From positions 1 through 34,202 of the forward strand of contig CAJLRL010000025.1 of the NCBI GenBank assembly GCA_905209075.1: DNA of 34,202 nucleotides. Direction: 5' to 3'. The stretch's first letter is position 1. Every line of letters begins with the position of its first letter. Under the pieces are notes generated by a model that had not been told where the DNA came from, made no database searches, and was given only the letters and a program-made list of their open reading frames with translations. The translations under genes were made by a program, and so were the position numbers. This document shows, one piece after another, positions 6,914 through 14,305 of the stretch. The stretch comes from an uncultured Lachnospiraceae bacterium. GTDB lineage: Bacteria; Bacillota; Clostridia; Lachnospirales; Lachnospiraceae.

Positions 6914-7648
6914 GTGCTTAAAGCGGAAAATTTAACTCTTAATGTAGATGATGAGGGCGGAAAGAAATGCCTTCTGAATAATATATCATTTCAGGTGGAT
7001 GACGGAGAAATGCTTGTCATCACCGGACCAAACGGAGGCGGAAAATCCACTCTTGCAAAGACATTGATAGGTATCCAGACACCGGATAGTGGAAAGATCA
7101 TACTTGATGGGCAGGATATCACAGAGCTTGACATCAATCACAGGGCAAATGCTGGAATAGGCTTTGCATTCCAGCAGCCACCGAGATTTAAGGGAATGAC
7201 AGTCATGAAGCTGCTTAAGCTCGCAGCAAAGGATGAGCTTTCTGACAAGGAGTGCTGCGACCTTCTTACCGCAGTAGGACTTTGTGCAAAGGATTACATT
7301 TACCGTCAGATAGATGGCACACTCTCAGGTGGAGAGATGAAGCGTATTGAGATCGCATCAGTGCTTGCAAAGGAGCATTCGCTTTGTATATTTGATGAGC
7401 CGGAGGCTGGAATCGATCTGTGGAGCTTTTCAATGCTCATACAGAAATTCGAGGAAATCCATACTGAGAAAAAGCAGAGCCTCATAGTGATTTCGCATCA
7501 GGAGAAAATCATCAATATGGCAGACCGCATCATGATAATTGATGGCGGAGAAATCAAGAAAATCGGTACAAAGGACGAGGTGCTGCCTTATCTCAATGGT
7601 GTACAGAAATGTCACAAATGTGTAGAGAGACTGGAGGGAAGATCATAA
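6914..7648 (+). CDS. sufC: SufC-type Fe-S cluster assembly ATPase
   Basis: 244 residues from GTG 6914. This start is preferred because AGGTG lies 6 bases upstream; a GTG at 6905 is in frame but overlaps its would-be ribosome site. It has ABC ATPase motifs in order: Walker A GPNGGGKST, Q-loop with FAFQQPPRFKG (the SufC-typical region), signature LSGGEMKRIEIA, Walker B CIFDEPEAGID and a switch His in VISHQEK. Without transmembrane domains, it should pair with the next gene, SufB, as a soluble SufBC-type scaffold. The tail has a CHKC motif. A gap of one base to sufB indicates translational coupling. SufS, SufU and SufD are not seen in the window, which fits the minimal SufCB (SMS-type) systems of anaerobes. 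Confidence 0.9.
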   Translation: MLKAENLTLNVDDEGGKKCLLNNISFQVDDGEMLVITGPNGGGKSTLAKTLIGIQTPDSGKIILDGQDITELDINHRANAGIGFAFQQPPRFKGMTVMKLLKLAAKDELSDKECCDLLTAVGLCAKDYIYRQIDGTLSGGEMKRIEIASVLAKEHSLCIFDEPEAGIDLWSFSMLIQKFEEIHTEKKQSLIVISHQEKIINMADRIMIIDGGEIKKIGTKDEVLPYLNGVQKCHKCVERLEGRS

Positions 7649-7649
7649 T

Positions 7650-8576
7650 ATGGTAAAGCTTGACAACGTAACAGAGGGCGTACTTGACGTCATAAATGAT
7701 AATAAATTCAGTCAGACCGGTGCCTTTAATCTGCGTGAAAACGGCACATCGATCTGCCACGGAGACAGTGAGCACATCAAGATAAAGAAAAAGACGGACA
7801 AGCCCGGCATTGATATTTATATTGATGGAAAGACGGACGGAGAGGCTGTCTATATCCCGGTAGTACTCAGCAAATCAGGCATGACAGACCTTGTATACAA
7901 CGATTTCTATGTGGAGGATGGCGCAGATGTAAGGATAGTTGCAGGCTGTGGAATTCACAATAGCGGCTGCAATGAGAGCAGACATGATGGAATACACACT
8001 TTCCATGTAGGTAAAAACGCGAATGTACGTTATGAGGAAAAGCACTACGGCGAGGGAAACGGAACAGGTGCGAGAGTGCTTAACCCTGTAACAAATATAT
8101 TTGTGGGTGAGAATTCTGTTTTCACTCTCGATACAGCACAGATAAAGGGTGTTGATTCTACAGTCCGTGAGACCAATGTGGAGCTTGGAAAGGACGCAAA
8201 GCTCTATGTCACAGAGCGTCTCATGACAGATGGAGAGCAGAAGGCGGAGTCAAACATCGAGGTGCAGTTAAATGGAGAGGACAGCTCTGCACAGATTGTT
8301 TCCAGATCCGTAGGAAAAGGAAACTCAGTCCAGACCTTCCATCCGAATGCCATCGGTAACAGCAAATGCCAGGCTCATATCCAGTGTGATTCTATCATCA
8401 TGGATCATGCAGAGGTCGGTTCAATTCCTGAAATCAGGGCAAAAAATATCGATGCAGCTATCATCCATGAGGCAGCAATCGGCAGGATAAACGACGAGCA
8501 GCTTCTCAAGCTCCGTACACTCGGACTTACAGAGGAAGAGGCAGAGGAAGTTATCATACAGAATTTCTTAAACTAA
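7650..8576 (+). CDS. sufB: SufB/SufD-family Fe-S cluster assembly scaffold
   Basis: 308 residues, shorter than typical SufB (~470) and consistent with the small SufB of minimal SufCB systems. It has the right-handed beta-helix core typical of the family (alternating short strands such as NANVRYEEKHYGEG, ENSVFTLDTAQIKGVDS, DAKLYVTERLMTDGE) and the C-terminal helical part with KCQAHIQCDSIIMDHAEVGS and a conserved ...PEIRAKNIDAAIIHEAAIGR region, which corresponds to the SufC contact and C-terminal Cys/His/Glu zone. Cys residues at the GCGIHNSGC segment may hold a cluster (inference). Acts with SufC in the cytoplasm. It ends before a strong terminator at 8592. Confidence 0.85.
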   Translation: MVKLDNVTEGVLDVINDNKFSQTGAFNLRENGTSICHGDSEHIKIKKKTDKPGIDIYIDGKTDGEAVYIPVVLSKSGMTDLVYNDFYVEDGADVRIVAGCGIHNSGCNESRHDGIHTFHVGKNANVRYEEKHYGEGNGTGARVLNPVTNIFVGENSVFTLDTAQIKGVDSTVRETNVELGKDAKLYVTERLMTDGEQKAESNIEVQLNGEDSSAQIVSRSVGKGNSVQTFHPNAIGNSKCQAHIQCDSIIMDHAEVGSIPEIRAKNIDAAIIHEAAIGRINDEQLLKLRTLGLTEEEAEEVIIQNFLN

Positions 8577-8591
8577 ATCAGGTGTAAATAG

Positions 8592-8654
8592 AAACCCCGG
8601 AGCGTGATATTGATATGCTATAAAAGCCTACAATACGCTCCGGGGTTTATTTTA
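8592..8654 (+). terminator. Intrinsic terminator of the suf operon
   Basis: Perfect 14-bp arms AAACCCCGGAGCGT (8592-8605) and ACGCTCCGGGGTTT (8635-8648), loop of 29 bases, followed by ATTTTATG. The stem is GC-rich against the AT-rich background. Confidence 0.85.
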
Positions 8655-8655
8655 T

Positions 8656-8689
8656 GTTACTGGTCACGCCTAACAGTGTGACCAGTAAC
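8656..8689. repeat. Palindromic intergenic repeat, copy 1 (GGTCAC hairpin)
   Basis: GTTACTGGTCAC (8656-8667) and GTGACCAGTAAC (8678-8689) form a perfect 12-bp stem around the loop GCCTAACAGT. A second copy with nearly the same loop is at 17638-17663. Both follow a strong terminator. Confidence 0.7.
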
Positions 8690-8755
8690 TATTTTATAAC
8701 AGCAACCGGTTACTACAAAAATGCAAATTAGCATAAACTTGTAATTTTGACATAA

Positions 8756-8832
8756 ACAGTAAAATAAAATTAAAACAGTAAACAACAGTAAAAGACAGTA
8801 AAACAGATTCAAAACAGTAAACAACAGTAAAA
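8756..8832 (+). repeat. Phased ACAGTAAA repeat array
   Basis: ACAGTAAA or a close variant begins at 8756, 8775, 8785, 8795, 8803 (degenerate ACAGATTC), 8814 and 8824, so the spacing is close to 10 bases or multiples of it. A 22-bp block is repeated exactly at 8772-8793 and 8811-8832. The array lies directly in front of a small gene remnant starting at 8846 and may be its former control region. No spacers are present, so it is not a CRISPR. Confidence 0.75.
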
Positions 8833-8845
8833 ATGGGAGACCGAT

Positions 8846-8965
8846 ATGCAAAATCCATTTACACTTACATTTGGGAGAAGTATACTAGAGTCTGTTGAGA
8901 GTCTGGTACAGATTAAAATAAGGAGTCAGAATGAAAGCACACTATCACTTACCGGGTTTGTTTGA
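8846..8965 (+). pseudogene. N-terminal remnant of an AAA ATPase-like gene
   Basis: GGGAG (RBS-like) precedes ATG 8846, which opens a 39-codon frame starting MQNPFTLTFGRSILESVESL. That opening resembles the start of common Firmicute AAA ATP-binding proteins that begin with (M)xNPFTLxFGK; the frame then runs into the unrelated downstream gene and stops at 8963-8965. I infer a deletion that fused the promoter and first ~20 codons of an ATPase gene to the region before the U32-like gene. Family assignment rests on a short match. Confidence 0.35.
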
Positions 8966-9920
8966 ATTTTATGAATTATACAAAGAATTTCTCCCACTAT
9001 ACCGCAAGCACCGGGAATATTTCTATGACTGGTGCGATATAGGCTCAATATATGGAGCACCTGTAGACTGTATATGGGGCGGAGGCCGTACCGGTTTTGG
9101 AGAGCACGATCCGAAAGAAGTGCTTAAGCTGATGCAGGAATATGGTATATCTGCGAGGCTTACCTTTAGCAATTCATTGCTTACTAAGGAGCATCTTTCT
9201 GATAAAAAATGTAACGAACTGTGCAGGATATTTGATATAGGCAGAGATAATGAGCGAGGCAAGAGTTTTAGAAACGATAAGGATATAGAATGTCACATAG
9301 ACAACGATAATGATATGAGTGGGATAAACAAGAGTATAAAAGAATGTAGAAACGGCATAATCATCTACTCAGATATTCTGCTTGATTACATAAAAGAAAA
9401 CTATCCTGACTTTTATTTTGTGTCCTCAACCACTAAGGTTCTGACGGATTTCTGTGAATTTGAAAATGAGCTAAACAGAGAGGATTTCCGCTATGTAGTA
9501 CCGGATTTCAGGCTGAACAAATCATTTGATAAACTGAAAGCATTATCACAGCATCAAAAGGAAAAAGTAGAATTTTTGTGCAATGAGTGCTGCTGGTTTG
9601 GCTGCACGGACAGGAAGAAATGCTACGAGACGGTTAGCCGCAAAAATCTGGGCGAGGATTGCCCGGAGCATTACTGCGTGGCACCTGATTCGGGCCAGGG
9701 ATATCTATTTTCAAAGGCGATGGAAAATCCGGGATTTATCGGAACAGACGATATAAAGAACACTTACCTGCCGATGGGCTTTAGCAATTTTAAAATAGAG
9801 GGCAGAGGGCTTGGAAGTGCCATGATACTTGAATTTCTGCTTTATTATATGACGAAACCACAGTATCAGATACATGTCAGAGAGCACATTTATCTCGATA
9901 ATATGCTGGATTTATTTTGA
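8931..9920 (+). CDS. U32 peptidase-like protein of unknown function
   Basis: 329 residues. The N-terminal half reads like a TIM-barrel beginning (HLPGLFEFYELYKEFLPLYR). Near the C-terminus is GFSNFKIEGRGLGSAMILEF (about residues 287-306), the KIEGR motif characteristic of peptidase family U32/UbiU-UbiV-like proteins. A cysteine group, CNECCWFGCTDRKKC then CPEHYC (about residues 217-252), could bind an Fe-S cluster as in UbiU/V and RlhA-type proteins. Residues about 105-145 form a charged, low-complexity insert (DNERGKSFRNDKDIE, HIDNDNDM). AGGAG precedes ATG 8931. Length is shorter than classical U32 proteins. Catalysis and substrate are unknown; the hydroxylase/tRNA or peptidase roles of relatives should not be assumed. 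Confidence 0.6.
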   Translation: MKAHYHLPGLFEFYELYKEFLPLYRKHREYFYDWCDIGSIYGAPVDCIWGGGRTGFGEHDPKEVLKLMQEYGISARLTFSNSLLTKEHLSDKKCNELCRIFDIGRDNERGKSFRNDKDIECHIDNDNDMSGINKSIKECRNGIIIYSDILLDYIKENYPDFYFVSSTTKVLTDFCEFENELNREDFRYVVPDFRLNKSFDKLKALSQHQKEKVEFLCNECCWFGCTDRKKCYETVSRKNLGEDCPEHYCVAPDSGQGYLFSKAMENPGFIGTDDIKNTYLPMGFSNFKIEGRGLGSAMILEFLLYYMTKPQYQIHVREHIYLDNMLDLF

Positions 9921-10046
9921 AATACAAAATATTGTTTTTTTCAGATTTTTTGCATTACAATGTACATAATATAATAATTATAACAATATTTAACATCAAA
10001 GAGATTTACTATACATTAACTACAATAGAAAGCGTGATTCTCAAAA

Positions 10047-10517
10047 ATGAATATTAGAAGAGCACAGGAAAAAGACATACCAAGACTTATAGAATTGTTA
10101 GAGCAGGTGCTTCAGATCCATGCCGATATCAGACCGGATATTTTTATTCCGGGAACGACAAAATATACAAATGAAGAGCTTGCAGAGATGATAAAGGACG
10201 ATACAAAGCCGATATATGTTGCGGCAGGTGATGATGATATCTGCATGGGATACGCATTCTGCCAGATAAGACAGCAGCCGTTTTCCAACAATATGGTGCC
10301 GTTTACATCACTTTTCATAGATGATCTGTGTGTAGATGCAAAGACCAGAGGAGCGCATATCGGAGAGCGGCTTTTTGAATATGTAAAGAATGAGGTAAAG
10401 CATCTTGGCTGCTACGAGGTCACACTCAATGTATGGAGCGGAAACACATCTGCTGAGAAATTTTATGAGAAGATGGGGCTTAAGACAAAGGAACGCCAGA
10501 TGGAGTATATTTTATAG
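10047..10517 (+). CDS. GNAT-family N-acetyltransferase
   Basis: 156 residues, full length for a single GNAT domain. N-terminal strand MNIRRAQEKDIPRLIELLEQ, central strand YAFCQIRQ, motif A beginning LFIDDLCVDAKTRGAHIGERLFEYV (quoted in part; acetyl-CoA loop TRGAHIG) and motif B YEVTLNVWSGNTSAEKFYEK with MGLKTKERQMEYIL. It should acetylate an amine using acetyl-CoA; the substrate is unknown. In contrast to the two GNAT fragments in this window, this gene is complete. No strong ribosome site is seen; ATG 10047 is the first sensible start. It stands alone. Confidence 0.85.
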   Translation: MNIRRAQEKDIPRLIELLEQVLQIHADIRPDIFIPGTTKYTNEELAEMIKDDTKPIYVAAGDDDICMGYAFCQIRQQPFSNNMVPFTSLFIDDLCVDAKTRGAHIGERLFEYVKNEVKHLGCYEVTLNVWSGNTSAEKFYEKMGLKTKERQMEYIL

Positions 10518-10571
10518 AAAACCAGAATAGCGACTAATCTAAAACATCCGCAATATATCAAAATAGATTGA

Positions 10572-11008
10572 TATTTTCTAGATAAAAAACCTCTGGTATC
10601 GTTGTTTACCAGACCGAGGAGATTCGGCAAGACTTTGAATATGGATATGTTTCGTGTATTTTTGAGTTGTCTGACGAGGATACAAGCAAGTATTTTACTG
10701 ACAAAAAGATATGGAAATGTGGAAATATATACAATCTGCTTTTGGTGGCTGGATATCTCAAGACAACAAAGAAAGAGCTACAAGGTGATGGTTCATATCT
10801 GTGCGAGGTTTCCATTCCAAACAAAGAGATTGCAGCAGTGTACAAAAGTGAGATACTATCACATTTATTACAGATTGGCGCAATCACAAGAACTACTGCA
10901 AACAGGATAGCTGAAAGCCTGTATGCGAATGATCACCAGGAGCTGCAAATGGCAATTGCTGAATATATGGACAGGTCGATAAGCCTTTATGATGCCGGAG
11001 CAGATTGA
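10572..11008 (+). pseudogene. Remnant of an AAA-ATPase-like/PD-(D/E)XK protein gene (internal deletion and frameshift)
   Basis: The first part, in the frame of 10581-10680, reads DKKPLVSLFTRPRRFGKTLN, the Walker A region typical of the AAA-ATPase-like family found in multicopy in gut Firmicutes and Bacteroidetes. The continuing peptide ELSDEDTSKYFTDKKIWKCG lies in a different frame (the one starting near 10664), so a frameshift occurs in the T-rich stretch about 10655-10665. The same frame then jumps straight to what is normally the C-terminal part (NIYNLLLVAGYLKTTKKEL, IPNKEIAAVYKSEIL), so some 300 residues of the middle are missing. Start codon and N-terminus are missing too. Clearly non-functional. 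Confidence 0.75.
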
Positions 11009-11111
11009 TAATAAACGATACGACATGCAGATTCATGAAAAATAACTTTAAAGTATATTAACATCAAATCAGATTTAGAAAAATAATTATAAACAGGAAA
11101 AGGAGATTTAT

Positions 11112-11909
11112 ATGTACAAAGCATTAACGATTGCAGGAAGTGATTCAAGCGGAGGAGCTGGCATTCAGGCAGATATAAAGACTATGACAGCAAACAGCGT
11201 ATATGCAATGAGTGCGATTACTGCGCTGACAGCACAGAATACGACAGGGGTAACAGGTATCATGGAGGTGACTCCGAAGTTTTTAGCGGAGCAGCTAGAC
11301 AGTATCTTTACAGATATTTACCCTGATGCAGTAAAAACAGGAATGGTTTCTTCAAGCGGGCTTATCGAAACTATTGCGGATAAACTTACAGAATATAATG
11401 CAAAGAATATAGTTGTAGATCCTGTAATGATAGCAACGAGTGGAGCAAGACTTATAAGTGAGGATGCCATAAGCACATTAAAAAACAGATTAATGCCGCT
11501 TGCGACAATTATCACACCAAATATTCCGGAGGCAGAGGTGCTTTCAGGGATGGACATAAAAACAGAAGCTGATATGGAAAAAGCAGCGGAGATAATCTGC
11601 GATACATTGGGCTGCGCAGTGCTTTTAAAAGGTGGACATCAGTTAAATGATGCGAATGATCTGCTTTTCCAGAAAGAGAAAGAACCTGTGTGGTTTTATG
11701 GAAAACGAATCGATAATCCAAACACACACGGAACAGGCTGTACACTTTCTTCTGCTATAGCATCAAATCTGGCAAAAGGAAGAGATCTCGAAACAGCTGT
11801 AAGGCACGCAAAAAATTATATTTCAGGCGCACTCGAAGCCATGCTTGATCTTGGAAAAGGAAGCGGTCCTATGAATCATGCATTTGCCATCGATGGTGAA
11901 TATGAATAA
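11112..11909 (+). CDS. thiD: Hydroxymethylpyrimidine/phosphomethylpyrimidine kinase
   Basis: 265 residues, the usual length. It phosphorylates 4-amino-5-hydroxymethyl-2-methylpyrimidine (phosphate) with ATP in thiamin synthesis and salvage. Motifs seen: N-terminal TIAGSDSSGGAGIQADIKT (ribokinase-fold start, pyrimidine site), AVKTGM, IVVDPVMIATSG, TPNIPEAEVLSG, LLKGGH, and the catalytic THGTGCTLSSAIAS with the anion hole GTGC. It could also accept pyridoxal (PdxK activity is known in some ThiD relatives). AAGGAG precedes ATG 11112. No TPP riboswitch is visible in 11009-11111 and no other thi gene is nearby. The following Fic fragment begins in the last codons. Confidence 0.9.
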   Translation: MYKALTIAGSDSSGGAGIQADIKTMTANSVYAMSAITALTAQNTTGVTGIMEVTPKFLAEQLDSIFTDIYPDAVKTGMVSSSGLIETIADKLTEYNAKNIVVDPVMIATSGARLISEDAISTLKNRLMPLATIITPNIPEAEVLSGMDIKTEADMEKAAEIICDTLGCAVLLKGGHQLNDANDLLFQKEKEPVWFYGKRIDNPNTHGTGCTLSSAIASNLAKGRDLETAVRHAKNYISGALEAMLDLGKGSGPMNHAFAIDGEYE

Positions 11910-12264
11910 TTTTTTGACAGGAGAGTACATAGATTATCCTGACAATATTTCGTATTTGCGTGAACTTAATAAAATCTGTATGGAAGAGTTATCGTTTGAT
12001 GCAGGAAATATAAGAACAGTGCCGGTTGCCATTGGTGGTACCTCATGGGCTCCGGAGATACCTCAGGAAACAGTTATCATAAATAAACTTGAAGAAATTG
12101 CCCATATGAAAAATCGTTTAGAGGCTGCACTTGAGATGTTTTGTTTCATTGCCAGAACACAGATGTTCCTAGATGGAAATAAAAGAGTGGCTCAGCTTAT
12201 GTGTAATAAGATCATGATGGAGGATGATATTGTTTTTTTTTCAGAGAAAAGTGCTTACTTATGA
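11902..12264 (+). pseudogene. Truncated Fic-domain gene fragment overlapping the end of thiD
   Basis: From ATG 11902 about 120 residues (a longer in-frame start exists at 11878). It contains the pre-core segment TGEYIDYPDNISYLRELNKI, the flap region AGNIRTVPVAIGGTSW, and the Fic loop IARTQMFLDGNKRVAQL. The loop keeps DGNKR, but the usual catalytic His of HxFxDGN is Gln here (TQMF). It stops 25 residues after the loop, whereas family members continue another 60 or more residues, and the N-terminal helices are missing. Both ends are therefore truncated. Some related Fic families naturally carry TQxF at this place, so the His loss alone is not proof of decay. Confidence 0.6.
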
Positions 12265-12523
12265 ATCCTAAATGGAAACCGGTGGAGTAAAAGGTTGATG
12301 TATATGTATAATATGCAGAATCAATTAAGTAAATCAGCCATATGATAGAAAAAAGTAAGAGCAAGTGAACAACACAGAAAACACCAGATAGCAAATAAAA
12401 TTACAAATCATATAAATTGCGCACAACCTATTGACAAAGTGGAGACGATAAATGTAAAGAAACTCGGAAACGGTGGTAATCTTATAGGATGTTGTAATTT
12501 TAATGCATAATATTACTTAGAAA

Positions 12524-12559
12524 ATGTGCAGATACTGATCGAGTATCTGCATATTTTTT
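12524..12559 (+). terminator. Intrinsic terminator upstream of the mgl region
   Basis: TGCAGATACT (12527-12536) and AGTATCTGCA (12542-12551) form a perfect 10-bp stem with a 5-base loop, followed by TATTTTTT. It isolates the transporter operon from the gene debris upstream. What it originally ended is not visible. Confidence 0.8.
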
Positions 12560-12662
12560 GAAAAAATATATGCGGAAAACGGGGAAAAATCACAAATATA
12601 ACTAGCAAAACGGTGCATAGCGTACAGATCATACAAGGCTTTGAATAATTTTATGAGTGTAT

Positions 12663-12709
12663 CCTAAAAAGAATTTACCTAAAAAGCGTTTATCCTAAAA
12701 AGCGTTTAT
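12663..12709 (+). repeat. Triple tandem repeat with cre-like core
   Basis: CCTAAAAAGAATTTA (12663-12677) is followed by two identical 16-base units CCTAAAAAGCGTTTAT (12678-12693 and 12694-12709). The exact units contain AAAAAGCGTTTAT, which resembles one orientation of a CcpA/LacI-family cre site. They lie about 190 bases upstream of the mglB -10 box. Confidence 0.65.
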
Positions 12710-12812
12710 AAGTACTGAAAATGTACGGATTATATATAGAAATGAACATAATGTATCGAAAACACTACAAAAATAAGTAAAATAACGAATAAAATATCGC
12801 AAACATAGAAAA

Positions 12813-12899
12813 TTTTCGTCCACATGACGAAAAAACATAAAATTTTTAATGTTCACCCAAAAATATTCTATGGTTTAAAAATTTTTAATCCAGTATACT
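12813..12899 (+). promoter_or_regulatory. Control region and promoter of the mgl-type operon
   Basis: A -10 box TATACT lies at 12894-12899, but the -35 position (12871-12876, TGGTTT) is poor, as expected for an activated promoter. Upstream are an inverted repeat TTTTCGTC (12813-12820) / GACGAAAA (12826-12833) and two near-identical A/T blocks (12838-12850 and 12876-12889, core AAAATTTTTAAT) 38 bases apart. The direct blocks are candidates for binding by the AraC-type regulator encoded at 17761 (inference). Confidence 0.5.
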
Positions 12900-12934
12900 A
12901 AGCTTACAAACAAAACAAAGGGGGACAAAACTAT

Positions 12935-14230
12935 ATGAAGAAAAAAATTGTTGCGATTATGATGATGGCGGCTCTTGCACTTTCAACAGCTGCATGTGGA
13001 TCTGACGGAGGATCAGGCGGGGGAACACAGACCGGAGGAAATGGTGGAAGTACTACATCTGCATCTGATGTAGCAAACAAGGACAAACCACTTGTATGGT
13101 TTAACCGTCAGCCATCAAACAGTTCAACAGGAGAGCTTGATACGACGGCACTCAATTTCAACAAAGATACTTATTATGTAGGATTTGATGCTAATCAGGG
13201 TGCTGAGCTTCAGGGAGAAATGGTAAAGGATTATATCGAGAAAAACATCGATAAGATCGACAGAAATGGGGATGGAGTTATCGGATATGTACTTGCAATC
13301 GGAGACATCGGACATAATGATTCCATCGCAAGAACGAGAGGTGTCCGCAAGGCTTTAGGAACAGGTGTTGATAAAGGCGGTGAAATCGATAGTACACCGG
13401 CAGGAACTAATACAGACGGTAAAGTAGCAGAGGTTCAGGATGGAAAGCTCGAGGTAAATGGTAAAGAATACACGATCAGAGAGCTTGCTTCACAGGAGAT
13501 GAAGAACTCAGCCGGAGCAACATGGGATGCAGCTACAGCCGGAAATGCGATCGGAACATGGTCATCATCATTTGGAGATGCGATCGATGTAGTTGTTTCT
13601 AACAATGATGGAATGGGAATGTCAATGTTTAATGCATGGTCAAAGGACAACAAGGTTCCTACATTTGGATACGATGCCAACAGCGATGCAGTAGCAGCTA
13701 TTGCAGAGGGCTATGGTGGAACGATCAGCCAGCATGCAGATGTACAGGCATACCTTACACTCCGTGTTTTAAGAAATGCTCTCGACGGAGTGGATGTTGA
13801 TACAGGTATTGGAACTGCAGATGATGCAGGAAACGTATTAAGTGAAGATGTATATGTATACAAAGAGGATGAAAGATCATACTACGCACTCAATGTAGCA
13901 GTTACAGCTGACAACTATAAGGATTTTACAGATTCTACAGTAGTATGGGCACCTGTTTCAAACCAGCTTGATTCATCTGCACATCCGACAAAAAAAGTAT
14001 GGCTTAATATTTATAATGCTTCAGATAACTTCTTAAGCTCTACATACCAGCCACTTTTACAGAATTATGATGATATCTTAAACCTTGATGTAGAGTACAT
14101 CGGTGGAGATGGACAGACGGAGTCTAACATCACAAACAGACTTGGAAATCCTGGTCAGTATGATGCATTTGCGATCAATATGGTTAAAACAGATAATGCA
14201 GCTTCTTACACAGCTCTTTTAAATCAGTAA
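12935..14230 (+). CDS. Galactose/glucose-binding lipoprotein of an ABC importer, apparently circularly permuted
   Basis: 431 residues. Signal peptide with lipobox STAAC (Cys21), then a Gly/Ser/Thr linker to about 48. Residues 51-335 match MglB from its middle onward: LVWFNRQP = VVFFNKEP; YYVGFDANQGAELQGEM; calcium-loop-like DRNGDG (109-114); GHNDSIAR (His127, Asp129, Arg133); Trp197; SNND (222-225); GYD (Asp247). After the position where MglB ends there is a linker (~334-352) and then 354-431, which match the normal MglB N-terminus: VWLNIYNASDNFLSS (Asp364, Phe366) and YDAFAINMV (Asn415). So the first ~100 residues of the standard fold come last. Nearly all known MglB sugar contacts are retained; the position of Asn256 seems to be Gln266. 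An extra ~35-residue segment (about 150-190) precedes the Trp. First gene of an operon with mglA and mglC; strong GGGGG ribosome site. Confidence 0.85.
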   Translation: MKKKIVAIMMMAALALSTAACGSDGGSGGGTQTGGNGGSTTSASDVANKDKPLVWFNRQPSNSSTGELDTTALNFNKDTYYVGFDANQGAELQGEMVKDYIEKNIDKIDRNGDGVIGYVLAIGDIGHNDSIARTRGVRKALGTGVDKGGEIDSTPAGTNTDGKVAEVQDGKLEVNGKEYTIRELASQEMKNSAGATWDAATAGNAIGTWSSSFGDAIDVVVSNNDGMGMSMFNAWSKDNKVPTFGYDANSDAVAAIAEGYGGTISQHADVQAYLTLRVLRNALDGVDVDTGIGTADDAGNVLSEDVYVYKEDERSYYALNVAVTADNYKDFTDSTVVWAPVSNQLDSSAHPTKKVWLNIYNASDNFLSSTYQPLLQNYDDILNLDVEYIGGDGQTESNITNRLGNPGQYDAFAINMVKTDNAASYTALLNQ

Positions 14231-14305
14231 AAGGAAGTTACTGTTTACACTAAAAGGTGCTGCGGTAACAAAAGTAACGATGGCATATATGCGTAAAACA
14301 TAAAA

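Larger units (their letters stand above)
12265..12934. other. Long AT-rich intergenic region upstream of the sugar transporter operon
   Basis: 670 bases with no convincing gene. The left part (12265-12520) shows only short frames. It contains a strong terminator (12524-12559), a triple tandem repeat (12663-12709), an inverted repeat and the mglB promoter, described separately. Confidence 0.7.

Noticed and set aside
8756..8832. CRISPR-like short repeat array
   Set aside because: The units are 8-10 bases, with no spacers of constant length, and no cas gene is in the window. It reads as a phased regulatory repeat.
11009..11111. TPP riboswitch before thiD
   Set aside because: The conserved CUGAGA and the second arm motif are not present in the 103 bases upstream. 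Only a normal ribosome site is seen.
12935..14230. Fusion or frameshift artefact explaining the odd binding protein
   Set aside because: The frame is continuous with one signal peptide, one copy of each motif and no duplicated segment, so a simple permutation explains it better than a fusion of two genes.
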